From Thermodesulforhabdus norvegica (GTDB lineage Bacteria; Desulfobacterota; Syntrophobacteria; Syntrophobacterales; Thermodesulforhabdaceae), in assembly GCF_900114975.1 (NCBI RefSeq), contig NZ_FOUU01000001.1, positions 558,001 to 622,000 of the forward strand: a DNA stretch of 64,000 bases, read 5' to 3'. The notes under the pieces are model-generated. The model worked only from the letters and a program-made list of their open reading frames with translations, ran no database searches and had not been told where the DNA came from. The position numbers and the translations under genes were made by a program. Shown here in pieces: positions 45,749 to 55,005 of this stretch (positions within the stretch are counted from its first letter, which is position 1; each line of letters opens with the position of its first letter).

Positions 45749-47608
45749 ATGAAGTTACTTGTCGACGAGAGGGACGCCAAGTTTGTTCTATACGAGCATT
45801 TGAACGTTGAAGAGCTTTGCAACTATCCGAAATACCAGGAATTTTCCCGTGATATGTTCGACATGGCCATATCGGAAGCCGAAAAGCTTGCGATGAACGA
45901 GTTCTACCCCACCAACCGCGTCGGGGATCTTGAAGGTTGCAAGTTTGAAAATGGAATTGTCAGAGTGCCTCAGGCTTTTCACAGGGCTTATCAGAAGTAC
46001 TGTGAAGGCGGCTGGCTTGCCATGGCAGATCCTCCCGAAGTTGGCGGTCAGGGTTTTCCGTACGTTGTGGCAACCTGTTGCATCGAATTCTTCGGTGCCG
46101 CCAACTGGTCTCTGTGCATGTACCCGGGGCTTACCCATGGTGCCGCAAGGCTTCTTTATCGCTACGGTACTCCGGAACTTCAGGAAAAGTACATGTATAA
46201 AATGTTCTCAGGGGAGTGGGGCGGCACCATGTGCCTTACTGAACCGAACGCCGGAAGCGATGTCGGCGCCCTGAGAACCAAGGCTATTCGGAATGGGGAC
46301 GGTACTTATCGAATTGAAGGGCAGAAGATTTTTATTTCCTCCGGAATGCATGATCTTACCGAGAATATTGTTCATATGGTTCTTGCGAGAATAGAAGGAG
46401 CTCCTCCGGGAACCAAAGGAATTTCCATATTCCTGGTTCCCAGGCTGAGGGTTGAGGCCGACGGAAGCCTGGTGGACAACGATGTGACCTGTCTTGGCAT
46501 AGAAGAGAAGATGGGAATTCACGGATCTGCCACGACGGTCCTCAGCTTTGGTGAAAACGGCAATTGCATTGGCTACCTCATGGGCGAAGAGAATCGCGGT
46601 ATGCGGATCATGTTCGACATGATGAATGAGGCTCGTCTGTCCGTCGGAATGCAGGGCCTGGCCCACGCAAGTGCTGCATACCTGCATGCTTTGCAGTATG
46701 CCAAAGAGCGGATTCAGGGCACTCCGCTAGAAAAAATGAAAGATCCGGCGGCTCCCAGGGTTCCCATCATACAGCATCCCGACGTAAGGCGTATGCTGAT
46801 GTTTATGAAAAGCGGTACGGAAGGGCTTCGGGCTCTTATGTATCTGGCGGCCTACTGTATCGATAGGGCCGAGGTTGCGCAGAATGACGAGGAGCGAGAG
46901 CTCTTTCAGGGATACGTTGATCTGCTTATCCCGATCTGCAAATCCGTGGGAAGCGATCTGGGCTTCAGGATCTGTGAAACGGCCATTCAGGTGTACGGAG
47001 GATACGGCTACATCAAGGAATATCCGGTCGAACAATTCTTGAGGGACTGCAAGATTGCTTCTATCTACGAAGGAACTAATGGAATTCAGGCGTTAGATCT
47101 CGTCGGCCGCAAGCTTACCATAAAAAGAGGGCAACTCTTTAAGAACGCCTGGAAGTTCTCCCGGGATGTCATGGCAAAGATCAGAAAAAACCGCAGGCTC
47201 AGGGATCTTGTGGCCATTTACGATGAAGCCCAGCAGATGCTGACGGAAACCACCAAGTACTTCGGTCTTAAGGGAATGACGGAAGAATTCTACGTTCCGA
47301 TCCTCTATGCCAAACCTTACCTGGACTTCTTTGGCGATGTGACTCTTGGATTTCTGCTTCTGTGGCAGGCCCATATTGCCGACAAGAAACTCCAGCAGAT
47401 CTTTGAGGATCACGGTGCGAAGGATCCGGCCGCTCAGAGGAAGGTCATAGAGACCAACAAAAGTGCTGCTTTTTACTACGGTAAAATAGCATCGGCTCGA
47501 TACTTTATTACTCAGAACCTTACACAGGCCAGAGGCAAGGCCCGGGCTATCATGAGCGGGGACACCTCACCGCTGGATATCCCCGAGGCCGGATTTGCAC
47601 TTGATTAA
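45749..47608 (+). CDS. acyl-CoA dehydrogenase
   Basis: This 619-residue FAD enzyme oxidises acyl-CoA to trans-2-enoyl-CoA. The flavin/substrate segments MCLTEPNAGSDVGALRTKA and GQKIFISSGMHD are typical, the catalytic Glu lies in SIYEGTNGIQALD, and GGYGYIKEYPVEQFLRDCK is the C-terminal family signature. The 190 extra C-terminal residues match the long DmdC/FadE-type (acyl-CoA dehydrogenase with DUF-type C-terminal domain). It is the second gene of the operon. Confidence 0.93.
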   Translation: MKLLVDERDAKFVLYEHLNVEELCNYPKYQEFSRDMFDMAISEAEKLAMNEFYPTNRVGDLEGCKFENGIVRVPQAFHRAYQKYCEGGWLAMADPPEVGGQGFPYVVATCCIEFFGAANWSLCMYPGLTHGAARLLYRYGTPELQEKYMYKMFSGEWGGTMCLTEPNAGSDVGALRTKAIRNGDGTYRIEGQKIFISSGMHDLTENIVHMVLARIEGAPPGTKGISIFLVPRLRVEADGSLVDNDVTCLGIEEKMGIHGSATTVLSFGENGNCIGYLMGEENRGMRIMFDMMNEARLSVGMQGLAHASAAYLHALQYAKERIQGTPLEKMKDPAAPRVPIIQHPDVRRMLMFMKSGTEGLRALMYLAAYCIDRAEVAQNDEERELFQGYVDLLIPICKSVGSDLGFRICETAIQVYGGYGYIKEYPVEQFLRDCKIASIYEGTNGIQALDLVGRKLTIKRGQLFKNAWKFSRDVMAKIRKNRRLRDLVAIYDEAQQMLTETTKYFGLKGMTEEFYVPILYAKPYLDFFGDVTLGFLLLWQAHIADKKLQQIFEDHGAKDPAAQRKVIETNKSAAFYYGKIASARYFITQNLTQARGKARAIMSGDTSPLDIPEAGFALD

Positions 47609-47631
47609 CTGGACTTAAGGAGGAACCGCTC

Positions 47632-48819
47632 ATGAAAGCAAGAGAAGTAGTTTTGGTTGACGGAATAAGGACGGCTTTCGGGAAGGCAAAGGAAGACGGG
47701 TTTTTCTGGAACACCAGAGCCGATGACATGGTGGTAAAGGTAATTCGCGAGCTTTTGAGGCGAAATCCTCAGGTAAAGCCGGAAATGGTGGAAGAAAACG
47801 TCTGGGGAGCGACTACTCAGGAAGGCGATCAGGGTCTTACTATAGGCCGTACAACGGCCATCCTGGCAGGGTTGCCCGTGGAATGCTCAGGTTTTGCCGT
47901 TGACAGGATGTGTGCCGGCGGGATGACCGCCGTGACCTGTGCGGCATCGGAAATAGCACTGGGAGCCTGTGATATTGCCATTGCTGGCGGAGTTGAGCAC
48001 ATGGGCCATCATCCCATGGGGGCAACGGCCGATCCCAATCCGCGCTTTCTTACCGAGAGGATCGTATCCGAAGATGCCCTCGTTATGGGAAAAACTGCCG
48101 AGAATCTGCACGACATGTTTCCCGAAATAACAAAAGAAATGTCCGATGAATACGCGTATTGGTCTCACAAGAAGGCCGCCAAGGCTTACGAAGAAGGGAA
48201 AATTCAAAAAACCATTGTTCCGATGACGGTTTATACCAAGCAGGGATGGGTCGTTGCCGATCACGACCAGCAGCTTCGACCGGATGTGACGCTTGAGGGT
48301 ATGAAAAATCTCAGAACTCCTTTCCGTGTGATGGGAAAGGTTACGCCGGCAAACTCTTCGGGTCTTAACGACGGTGCTGCCGGCGTACTCCTTATGTCTG
48401 CCGAAAAGGCGAAGGAACTGGGAATTCAGCCGAAAATGCGGCTTGTGGGTTATGCCTATGCAGGTGTCCATCCCGAGGTAATGGGTCTGGGGCCGATACC
48501 TGCGACGAAGAAGGTGCTTCAGCGCACCGGCCTGTCTTTTAACGACATTGGAATCATTGAGCTTAACGAAGCCTTTGCAGTACAGTGCCTTGTGTTCATG
48601 AAGGAATTCGGCCTCAAGGCGCCCGATGACGAGCGGCTGAACCCCTGGGGAGGAGCAATTGCATTTGGTCATCCCCTCGCTGCGTCCGGCCCAAGGCTGA
48701 TGATTCATCTCATGCATCTCTTTCAGGAGCGCCCTGACGTAAGGTACGGCCTTGCCACGATGTGTGTTGGCCTTGGGCAGGGTGGAGCCGTTATCTGGGA
48801 AAACCTCATGGCAAAATAA
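47632..48819 (+). CDS. fadA: acetyl-CoA acyltransferase (thiolase)
   Basis: This 395-residue thiolase cleaves 3-ketoacyl-CoA with CoA to acetyl-CoA. The acylated Cys lies in AVDRMCAGGMTAVT, the His in GAIAFGHPLAASGPRLMIHL, and the second catalytic Cys in LATMCVGLGQGGAVIW. Length is typical of the FadA group. It lies between the dehydrogenase and the fused hydratase/dehydrogenase and follows a GGAGG site. Confidence 0.94.
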   Translation: MKAREVVLVDGIRTAFGKAKEDGFFWNTRADDMVVKVIRELLRRNPQVKPEMVEENVWGATTQEGDQGLTIGRTTAILAGLPVECSGFAVDRMCAGGMTAVTCAASEIALGACDIAIAGGVEHMGHHPMGATADPNPRFLTERIVSEDALVMGKTAENLHDMFPEITKEMSDEYAYWSHKKAAKAYEEGKIQKTIVPMTVYTKQGWVVADHDQQLRPDVTLEGMKNLRTPFRVMGKVTPANSSGLNDGAAGVLLMSAEKAKELGIQPKMRLVGYAYAGVHPEVMGLGPIPATKKVLQRTGLSFNDIGIIELNEAFAVQCLVFMKEFGLKAPDDERLNPWGGAIAFGHPLAASGPRLMIHLMHLFQERPDVRYGLATMCVGLGQGGAVIWENLMAK

Positions 48820-48834
48820 TCGGAGGGGATAAAG

Positions 48835-50880
48835 ATGGCCGAGCCTATTACTCAATTTTATGTAAGGTTTTACAATTCGCCTGTGGGTAAAATAGCTATC
48901 GTTACGATGGACAACGGAGAGGATTACAAAAAGCCGAATGTTTTTAACGAAGGGGCTCTCGAGTCTCTAAATAAAGCGATCAATACGGTCCTTGTCGAAA
49001 AGGACGTTAAAGGGCTTCTCCTTACGGGTAAACCATACATTTTTGCCGCAGGAGCCGACCTCACACAGGTCCCCTTCATAACGACCTTTGAGCAGGGCTA
49101 TGCCGTCGCCAAGGCAGGGCACGATACCTTCAAGAGGATAATGGACCTGCCCTTTCCCACCGTTGCCGCGATAAACGGTGTGGCTCTGGGTGGTGGTCTC
49201 GAGATTGCCCTTTACTGCGACTACAGAACGGTATCCAGAAGTGCTCAGGCTATCGGCTTTCCTGAATGCTTCATAGGACTGGTTCCCGGCTGGGGTGGAT
49301 GTACTCTTACGACAAAGCTCGTGGGACCCGAAAAGGCCGTTGAGCTGATAATCTACAACGCCTTGAATCAGAACAGAATGATAGACGGTACGAAACTTTA
49401 CGAAATGGGCCTTGCAGATCGACTTTTTGACGGTGCCGAGTTTCTGGATGAGTCACTTCTCTTTCTTCAGGACATAATTTCCGGAAAGGTCAAGGTTGAA
49501 AGGCCCGAAACGAAGATGAATGCCGTTAAAACGGTGGTCAAGCAGGCCCGGGAGTTTATTGACAGCAAGGTTCACGGGGCGGCACCGGCTCCCTACAGAG
49601 CGCTGGAGATCATTGAAGGCGTCTGTTCCAACGATATCGAATGGGGTTTTGAAGAAGAAAACAAGGCCCTGGGGGATCTGATTAAAAGCCGCCAGTGCAA
49701 GTGCTCCATCTACGCTTTCGATCTGGTCAACCGCTATGCCAAGAAGGTCAAAGGCATACCCGATGCCAAACCCATGAAAATAAACAAAGTGGGAATTCTG
49801 GGAGCCGGGCTCATGGCTTCTCAGCTTGCCCATCTCTTCATCTATCGACTGGGTGTTCCCGTGGTCATGAAAGATATCAAACAGGAGTTTGTCGATAAGG
49901 GGTGTGCCTATGTTGCCTCTGAATTCCAGAAGATGGCTCAGAAAGGCAGGATTACGGAAGCAAGAGCCCGCTACCTGACGAGTCTCCTCAAAGGCACCCT
50001 TGACTACGGCGACTTTGCCGATTGTGACTTCGTGATAGAAGCCGTTTTCGAAGAAATGAGCGTGAAGAAGCAGGTCTTTGCGGAAGTGGAACAGGTTGTC
50101 AGACCCGATTGTATCCTGGCGACCAATACATCTTCCTTAAGCGTTACGGAAATGGGAGCAGATCTCAAACATCCGGAAAGGGTTGTGGGATTCCACTTCT
50201 TTAATCCTGTGGCGGTTCTTCCTCTAATAGAAGTCATAAAAACTCCGAAGACCAACGACGTGACCCTTGCGACGGCATTTGATCTTGCGAAAAAACTCAA
50301 AAAGACGGGCATCCTCGTTAAGGATTCTCCGGCCTTTCTCGTAAACCGTCTGCTTACCAAGATGATGGTGGACTGCCTTAGCATGGTCGATCAGGGAGCG
50401 TCCTTCCAGCAGGTTGACAACGCACTGCTGGCTCTGGGGCTTCCGATGGCTCCCTTTGATCTGCTGGCGCTCGTCGGCCCGGCCGTTGCCTATCATGTTA
50501 ATGAAACGCTTCATTACCATCTCAGCCCCGAACGTTTTCCGCTCAATCAGAATCTGAAGCGGATTGTCGATGCCGGGAAACGCTCCATCTACATCCAGTC
50601 GGGCAAAACCAAGAAGGTTGATCCGGAAATAGAGAAGATGTGGGTAAGGGTGGACAATAGAGAATTTCTTGATGAGGAGATTCGAGACATCTGCCTCGAA
50701 AATCTTGCCCGTGAAATTGACCTGATACTCCAGGAGGGCGTTGTGCAAAGCTCCAGGGATGTGGATCTGGCCATGATCATGGGTGCAGGATGGCCTTTCT
50801 TTATGGGCGGGATAACAATGTACCTTGATATGGCCGGCATAACCCCACGGGTCCTGCAGAAGGTGTTTTTCAGCGTTTAA
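48835..50880 (+). CDS. fadB: enoyl-CoA hydratase / 3-hydroxyacyl-CoA dehydrogenase fusion
   Basis: This 681-residue protein combines an N-terminal crotonase (oxyanion hole segment KPYIFAAGADLTQV, then NGVALGGGLEIALYCDYRTV with the first Glu, and GFPECFIGLVPGWGG with the second) and, after residue 315, a 3-hydroxyacyl-CoA dehydrogenase (NAD loop VGILGAGLMASQLAH, catalytic His in VVGFHFFNPVAVLPLIEVI). It performs both hydration and oxidation. It completes a full beta-oxidation cycle with the two genes upstream. A strong terminator follows. Confidence 0.95.
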   Translation: MAEPITQFYVRFYNSPVGKIAIVTMDNGEDYKKPNVFNEGALESLNKAINTVLVEKDVKGLLLTGKPYIFAAGADLTQVPFITTFEQGYAVAKAGHDTFKRIMDLPFPTVAAINGVALGGGLEIALYCDYRTVSRSAQAIGFPECFIGLVPGWGGCTLTTKLVGPEKAVELIIYNALNQNRMIDGTKLYEMGLADRLFDGAEFLDESLLFLQDIISGKVKVERPETKMNAVKTVVKQAREFIDSKVHGAAPAPYRALEIIEGVCSNDIEWGFEEENKALGDLIKSRQCKCSIYAFDLVNRYAKKVKGIPDAKPMKINKVGILGAGLMASQLAHLFIYRLGVPVVMKDIKQEFVDKGCAYVASEFQKMAQKGRITEARARYLTSLLKGTLDYGDFADCDFVIEAVFEEMSVKKQVFAEVEQVVRPDCILATNTSSLSVTEMGADLKHPERVVGFHFFNPVAVLPLIEVIKTPKTNDVTLATAFDLAKKLKKTGILVKDSPAFLVNRLLTKMMVDCLSMVDQGASFQQVDNALLALGLPMAPFDLLALVGPAVAYHVNETLHYHLSPERFPLNQNLKRIVDAGKRSIYIQSGKTKKVDPEIEKMWVRVDNREFLDEEIRDICLENLAREIDLILQEGVVQSSRDVDLAMIMGAGWPFFMGGITMYLDMAGITPRVLQKVFFSV

Positions 50881-50918
50881 GCCAGGCCCCGTTTCGTGCT
50901 CATGGTTCCCTCCTCTTA

Positions 50919-50958
50919 GAAAGGGGGGTCGGGACTTCCGGATCCCGACCCCCCTTTC
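50919..50958 (+). terminator. strong intrinsic terminator of the beta-oxidation operon
   Basis: A 16-bp perfect stem (GAAAGGGGGGTCGGGA with its complement) has an eight-base loop and ends in CTTTCGTTTCC. Confidence 0.85.
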
Positions 50959-51039
50959 GTTTCCTCAAAGAAGATTTCGTTTGTTCCGGGAAATGTGCTA
51001 GAAAAAAGTCGATTCTGCAAAGCTCCGGAGGTGTACGTT

Positions 51040-52446
51040 ATGCAGTGGAGGCTTGCCGACCTTTTGCAGGCAACGGAAGGTAGGCTGATTCAGGGATCAG
51101 GCGCCGGTGACGGATCAGAGGTCTTCAACTTCATCAGCACGGACACGCGCACTTTGAAGCCCGGTTCGGTCTTTGTTGCTCTCAGGGGAGAACGCTTTGA
51201 CGGTCACGATTTCGTTGAAGAGGCGGTGAAAAAGGGCGCAAAGGCGGTCATTGTGGACAGAGATGTGCTGCCTTTAACGGCCGAGGCCTGTTTCATCAAA
51301 GTCGAAAATACCAGGAGCGCCCTGGCCCGACTTGCCATTTACAGGCGCCAGAGGTTCTCGGGTCCTGTGGTGGGTGTTACGGGATCAAACGGCAAAACCT
51401 CCACAAAAGAAATGATAGCTTCCGTGCTTGAGAACAGGTTCCGCGTTTGGAAAAACCCGGGAAACTGGAACAACGACATCGGAGTACCTCTTTCGATACT
51501 GGAAATGCCCGATCAATCGAATGCAGCGGTGCTGGAGCTCGGTGTTAATCATCCGGGTGAGATGTCCGAACTTGTGAGGATTGCCGAGCCCAACGTGGGT
51601 GTTATTACCAACATTCAGCCCGCTCATCTGGAAGGGTTCGGTTCGGAAGATGGGGTTTTTCGAGAAAAGACGGTGCTCTGGAATGCTTTGCCTCCGGACG
51701 GTTTGGCCGTTGTAAACAGAGATGATCCGAGGCTTTCGAAAGCGGAGCTTATTTTGAAGGTTCCATCGGTTTCCTTCGGTCTGGAAGCAGATGCCGATGT
51801 GTGGGTTCCGGGTGGGAAGGCTTCGGTCAGACTGGATGTTTCCGGTACGTCTTTTCCCGTTCGCTTCGGAGGACAGCGGGCAGAAGTCAATCTTCCCGTA
51901 TGGGGCGATCATTATGTGGTAAACGCTCTGGCGGCCGTGGCCGTTGGGGTCCATTTCGGTATCGATCTCCGGGCATCCGCAGAAAAGCTTCGGATGTGGC
52001 GGCCGGCGCCCCACAGAATGAACGTTCATAACCTTAAGGACGGGACCGTGCTTGTGGACGATACCTACAATGCTAACCCCGGATCTGTGAAAAAGGCGAT
52101 TGAGACGGTGGCTCAGGTTGCGAGAAAAGTCGGGCGAAATTTCGTGGCAGTCCTGGGAGATATGAAAGAACTGGGTGCCGAGGCGGAAAGGCTTCATAAG
52201 GAGGTAGGACTTTTTCTCGTAAGTTTTGAACCTGTTCTGATTGTAACCCTGGGTGAAATGGCGAAAAAGATGCTGGAGGATGTTGAAGGAAGTCGTAGGA
52301 AAGCATGGGTCCACGCCGGGTCTCACGAGGAAGCGGCTGCAAAGGTGATGGAAATGGTAGAATCTGGAGCCGTCATCCTCGTTAAAGGATCCCGTAGCAT
52401 GACCATGGAAAGGGTCGTCGAGAAGCTGATCGAAGGTCGAAGATGA
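51040..52446 (+). CDS. murF: UDP-MurNAc-tripeptide--D-Ala-D-Ala ligase
   Basis: This 468-residue Mur ligase adds D-Ala-D-Ala to UDP-MurNAc-tripeptide. It has the N-terminal substrate domain (ISTDTRTLKPGSVFVALRGE), ATP loop VVGVTGSNGKTSTKEMIASV, the middle NWNNDIGVPLSILEMP, and ILVKGSRSMTMERVV at the C-terminus. ATG 51040 has GGAGG at nine bases. The open frame begins 45 bases earlier with no family match. It overlaps murD by four bases; mraY, which usually sits between them, is absent. Confidence 0.94.
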   Translation: MQWRLADLLQATEGRLIQGSGAGDGSEVFNFISTDTRTLKPGSVFVALRGERFDGHDFVEEAVKKGAKAVIVDRDVLPLTAEACFIKVENTRSALARLAIYRRQRFSGPVVGVTGSNGKTSTKEMIASVLENRFRVWKNPGNWNNDIGVPLSILEMPDQSNAAVLELGVNHPGEMSELVRIAEPNVGVITNIQPAHLEGFGSEDGVFREKTVLWNALPPDGLAVVNRDDPRLSKAELILKVPSVSFGLEADADVWVPGGKASVRLDVSGTSFPVRFGGQRAEVNLPVWGDHYVVNALAAVAVGVHFGIDLRASAEKLRMWRPAPHRMNVHNLKDGTVLVDDTYNANPGSVKKAIETVAQVARKVGRNFVAVLGDMKELGAEAERLHKEVGLFLVSFEPVLIVTLGEMAKKMLEDVEGSRRKAWVHAGSHEEAAAKVMEMVESGAVILVKGSRSMTMERVVEKLIEGRR

Positions 52447-53861
52447 AACCGGGGGAAAGGCCTAAGAAAAACTTTGGGAGTCGGTTTGTCGTTCTGGGAC
52501 TTGGGGTTTCCGGTTTTTTCGCATGTAAAGCTCTTTTTCAGAAGGGCTTTTGTAATGTAATCGCCTATGACGATCAGGAACTGGAGAAATCAAAGCCCGG
52601 GATTTATCGTGAGCTGCGTTCTCTGGGCTGTCGCGTCGTGTGTGGCAGGGAAGGGATAGCGGAACTGCTGGGGGAACTTTCGGCCGGGGATACCGTTATA
52701 GTTAGCCCCGGTGTTCCGTTGAACCATCCGGGGGTTCTGGAAGCCGGCAAAAGGGGGTTGGAAGTAATCGGTGAGCTTGAGTGGGCCTGGCGAAATCTTG
52801 AACCCCGGGTACCCGTTGTAGCCGTTACGGGAACGAACGGGAAGACAACGACAACGGAACTGATCGGGAGTGTGTGCCGGGAATATTTCGGTGCCGATCG
52901 GGTTTTTGTCGGCGGAAACATAGGAGAACCCCTCAGCAGTTTTATCTGCAAGCCTGAGGCCTCCGTGGACGTGATTGTTCTTGAGGTAAGCAGTTTTCAA
53001 CTGGATACGGCAAAAAGTTTTTCGCCTCGTGTGGCCGTGGTTCTTAACATATCGGAAGATCATCTTGATAGGTATGATTCTTTTGATTCCTACGCCCGTT
53101 CGAAGATGAGCGTCGCCTGGAAGGCTGTGAGTTCGGGTGGTAGGGCGGTGCTTAACGGAGATGACCCGGTAATAGTGCGATATGCTCCTGACAGAGGGTG
53201 TCTGTTCTGGACTGGCCGGAGCAGAAAAGGAGATGCCGTAATCTCGGCTTCGGCTTTGCGGTTATTTCCCGGTACCAGCGAAGAATGGATCTTCGATTTT
53301 TCACGGGCTCGCGTGCTGGGCAGGCATAACCACGAGAACTTTGCGGCTGCGGCACTTTGCTGCTTCCTTCTCGGAATTCCCACCGGCTGTATCGAACGGG
53401 TTTTTACGGAGTTTCGACCCGGAAGCCATCGCCTTGAATGGGTAGGATCCTGGAAGGGCATTGACTTTTACGATGACTCGAAGGCCACGAATGTCGATGC
53501 GACGGTGAAAGCCCTGGAGGCTTTTGATAGACCCCTGTGGCTTCTGGTTGGAGGTCGGGACAAGGGCGGTTCGTACGATAAGCTGGTTCAGGCGGCAAAG
53601 TTGAAGTGTCGTGGGGTCCTGTGCTTTGGTGAGGCTCGTGACCGCATCTACGGGTTTTTCGAGAATTGCGGGTTTGAAGTAACAAAGGTTGAAGATCTTG
53701 AAGAAGCTTTCCTTGTTTCTTTAAGGAAAGCCAGACCCGGCGACATCGTACTGCTGTCGCCGGCCTGTTCCTCTTTTGATAGGTATCGGAATTATGCGGA
53801 AAGGGGAGATCATTTCAAAGCCCTCGTAAAGAATCTTATAGAAGGGAAGCCGGGGTCGTGA
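52443..53861 (+). CDS. murD: UDP-MurNAc-L-Ala--D-Glu ligase
   Basis: This 472-residue ligase adds D-glutamate to UDP-MurNAc-L-Ala. The N-terminal Rossmann-like domain (FVVLGLGVSGFFACKAL), ATP loop VVAVTGTNGKTTTTELIGSV, DSKATNVDATVKAL and the C-terminal LLSPACSSFDRYRNYAERGD are all typical. It overlaps murF and ftsW by four bases each, so this is a tightly coupled cell-wall unit. Confidence 0.95.
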   Translation: MKPGERPKKNFGSRFVVLGLGVSGFFACKALFQKGFCNVIAYDDQELEKSKPGIYRELRSLGCRVVCGREGIAELLGELSAGDTVIVSPGVPLNHPGVLEAGKRGLEVIGELEWAWRNLEPRVPVVAVTGTNGKTTTTELIGSVCREYFGADRVFVGGNIGEPLSSFICKPEASVDVIVLEVSSFQLDTAKSFSPRVAVVLNISEDHLDRYDSFDSYARSKMSVAWKAVSSGGRAVLNGDDPVIVRYAPDRGCLFWTGRSRKGDAVISASALRLFPGTSEEWIFDFSRARVLGRHNHENFAAAALCCFLLGIPTGCIERVFTEFRPGSHRLEWVGSWKGIDFYDDSKATNVDATVKALEAFDRPLWLLVGGRDKGGSYDKLVQAAKLKCRGVLCFGEARDRIYGFFENCGFEVTKVEDLEEAFLVSLRKARPGDIVLLSPACSSFDRYRNYAERGDHFKALVKNLIEGKPGS

Positions 53862-55003
53862 AAGGCAATAAGGTCGGGGAATTGCCGCCCTACGCTGAAT
53901 ACATTGTGGTGTTGTGCACGATTCTTCTTTCCATCGGTTTGGTTCTGGTGTATTCGGCAAGTGCCCCTTATGCCCTCGAAGCCTGTGGTTTTAAAGAAGA
54001 TTGTGCTTCAACGACTTACCTTCTGCGACATCTTTTCGTTACAGTCGGTTTTTTTGTTTCCATGTTTCTGGTGTCCCTGGTGCCGCTGAGGGTATGGTAC
54101 AGGCTCTCCAGAGTGGGCATTGTGGTTGTTGTTATCCTGCTCACAGGCCTTTTAATTCCGGGAGTTGGAAGGTGCTACAATAATGCCTGCAGGTGGTATG
54201 TGCTTTTCGGTGGTTTCCATTTTCAGCCTTCCGAATATGCAAAGCTTGTGTGGGCAATTTATCTTGCCGATGCTCTTTATCGCCACGGAGCCAAACTGGG
54301 TAATTTCTGGAGAGGTCTCGTATTTTATACGATCTTCATGGCGATTATTTCGGGGCTTATTCTGGCAGAACCGGATTTCGGTAATGCAGTACTCGTGGGT
54401 GTTTTAACGGTGGTTATGCTCGCAGCGGCAGGTGTTCCCTGGAGGCATTTTGCGGTTTATGTTGTTGTTGCGGCGGTGGTGGGTTACTTCTTTGTGTACC
54501 GTGTAGATTACCGCTGGCAGAGAGTAATTGCGACCTACAGCCCCTGGCAGCATGCTCAGGATCAGGGGTATCAGATTATTCAGTCCTGGATTGCTCTTGG
54601 ATCGGGGGGACTTTTCGGGCAAGGGCTTGGGAGTGGTCTTCAGAAGCTTCGATATCTTCCTGAGCCGTTCACGGACTTTATAGTCGCCGTTGCAGGCCAC
54701 GAACTGGGTTTCGCGGGGATTTTTTTGCTGATTTTTCTTTTCGCCGTGCTCTTTTGGGTACTCTTTTCCGTTATGAAAAGGATAGAAGACGACAGAAACA
54801 GGCTACTCGCAACGGGGCTTTACGCTTTGCTGGCGGTTCAGGTCGTTGCTAACGGTGCGGTCGTAACCGGGCTATTACCCACAAAGGGGTTGCCGATGCC
54901 CTTTCTTTCATACGGGGGATCGCATACCGTTGCAACGGGTGTTCTTATGGGGTTGTGGCTCAGGCTGATCAGAGAAGAAATATACCTTAGAAAGAAGGGG
55001 TAG
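53858..55003 (+). CDS. ftsW: peptidoglycan glycosyltransferase FtsW
   Basis: This 381-residue SEDS protein polymerises lipid II at the division site. It has about ten membrane segments, beginning YIVVLCTILLSIGLVLVYSA. The hallmarks are RWYVLFGGFHFQPSEYAKLV, ILAEPDFGNAVLV and GLPMPFLSYGGSHTVATGVL near the C-terminus. GTG 53858 overlaps the murD stop. The loop with CGFKEDCAST is longer than in E. coli. Confidence 0.93.
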   Translation: MKGNKVGELPPYAEYIVVLCTILLSIGLVLVYSASAPYALEACGFKEDCASTTYLLRHLFVTVGFFVSMFLVSLVPLRVWYRLSRVGIVVVVILLTGLLIPGVGRCYNNACRWYVLFGGFHFQPSEYAKLVWAIYLADALYRHGAKLGNFWRGLVFYTIFMAIISGLILAEPDFGNAVLVGVLTVVMLAAAGVPWRHFAVYVVVAAVVGYFFVYRVDYRWQRVIATYSPWQHAQDQGYQIIQSWIALGSGGLFGQGLGSGLQKLRYLPEPFTDFIVAVAGHELGFAGIFLLIFLFAVLFWVLFSVMKRIEDDRNRLLATGLYALLAVQVVANGAVVTGLLPTKGLPMPFLSYGGSHTVATGVLMGLWLRLIREEIYLRKKG

Positions 55004-55005
55004 GT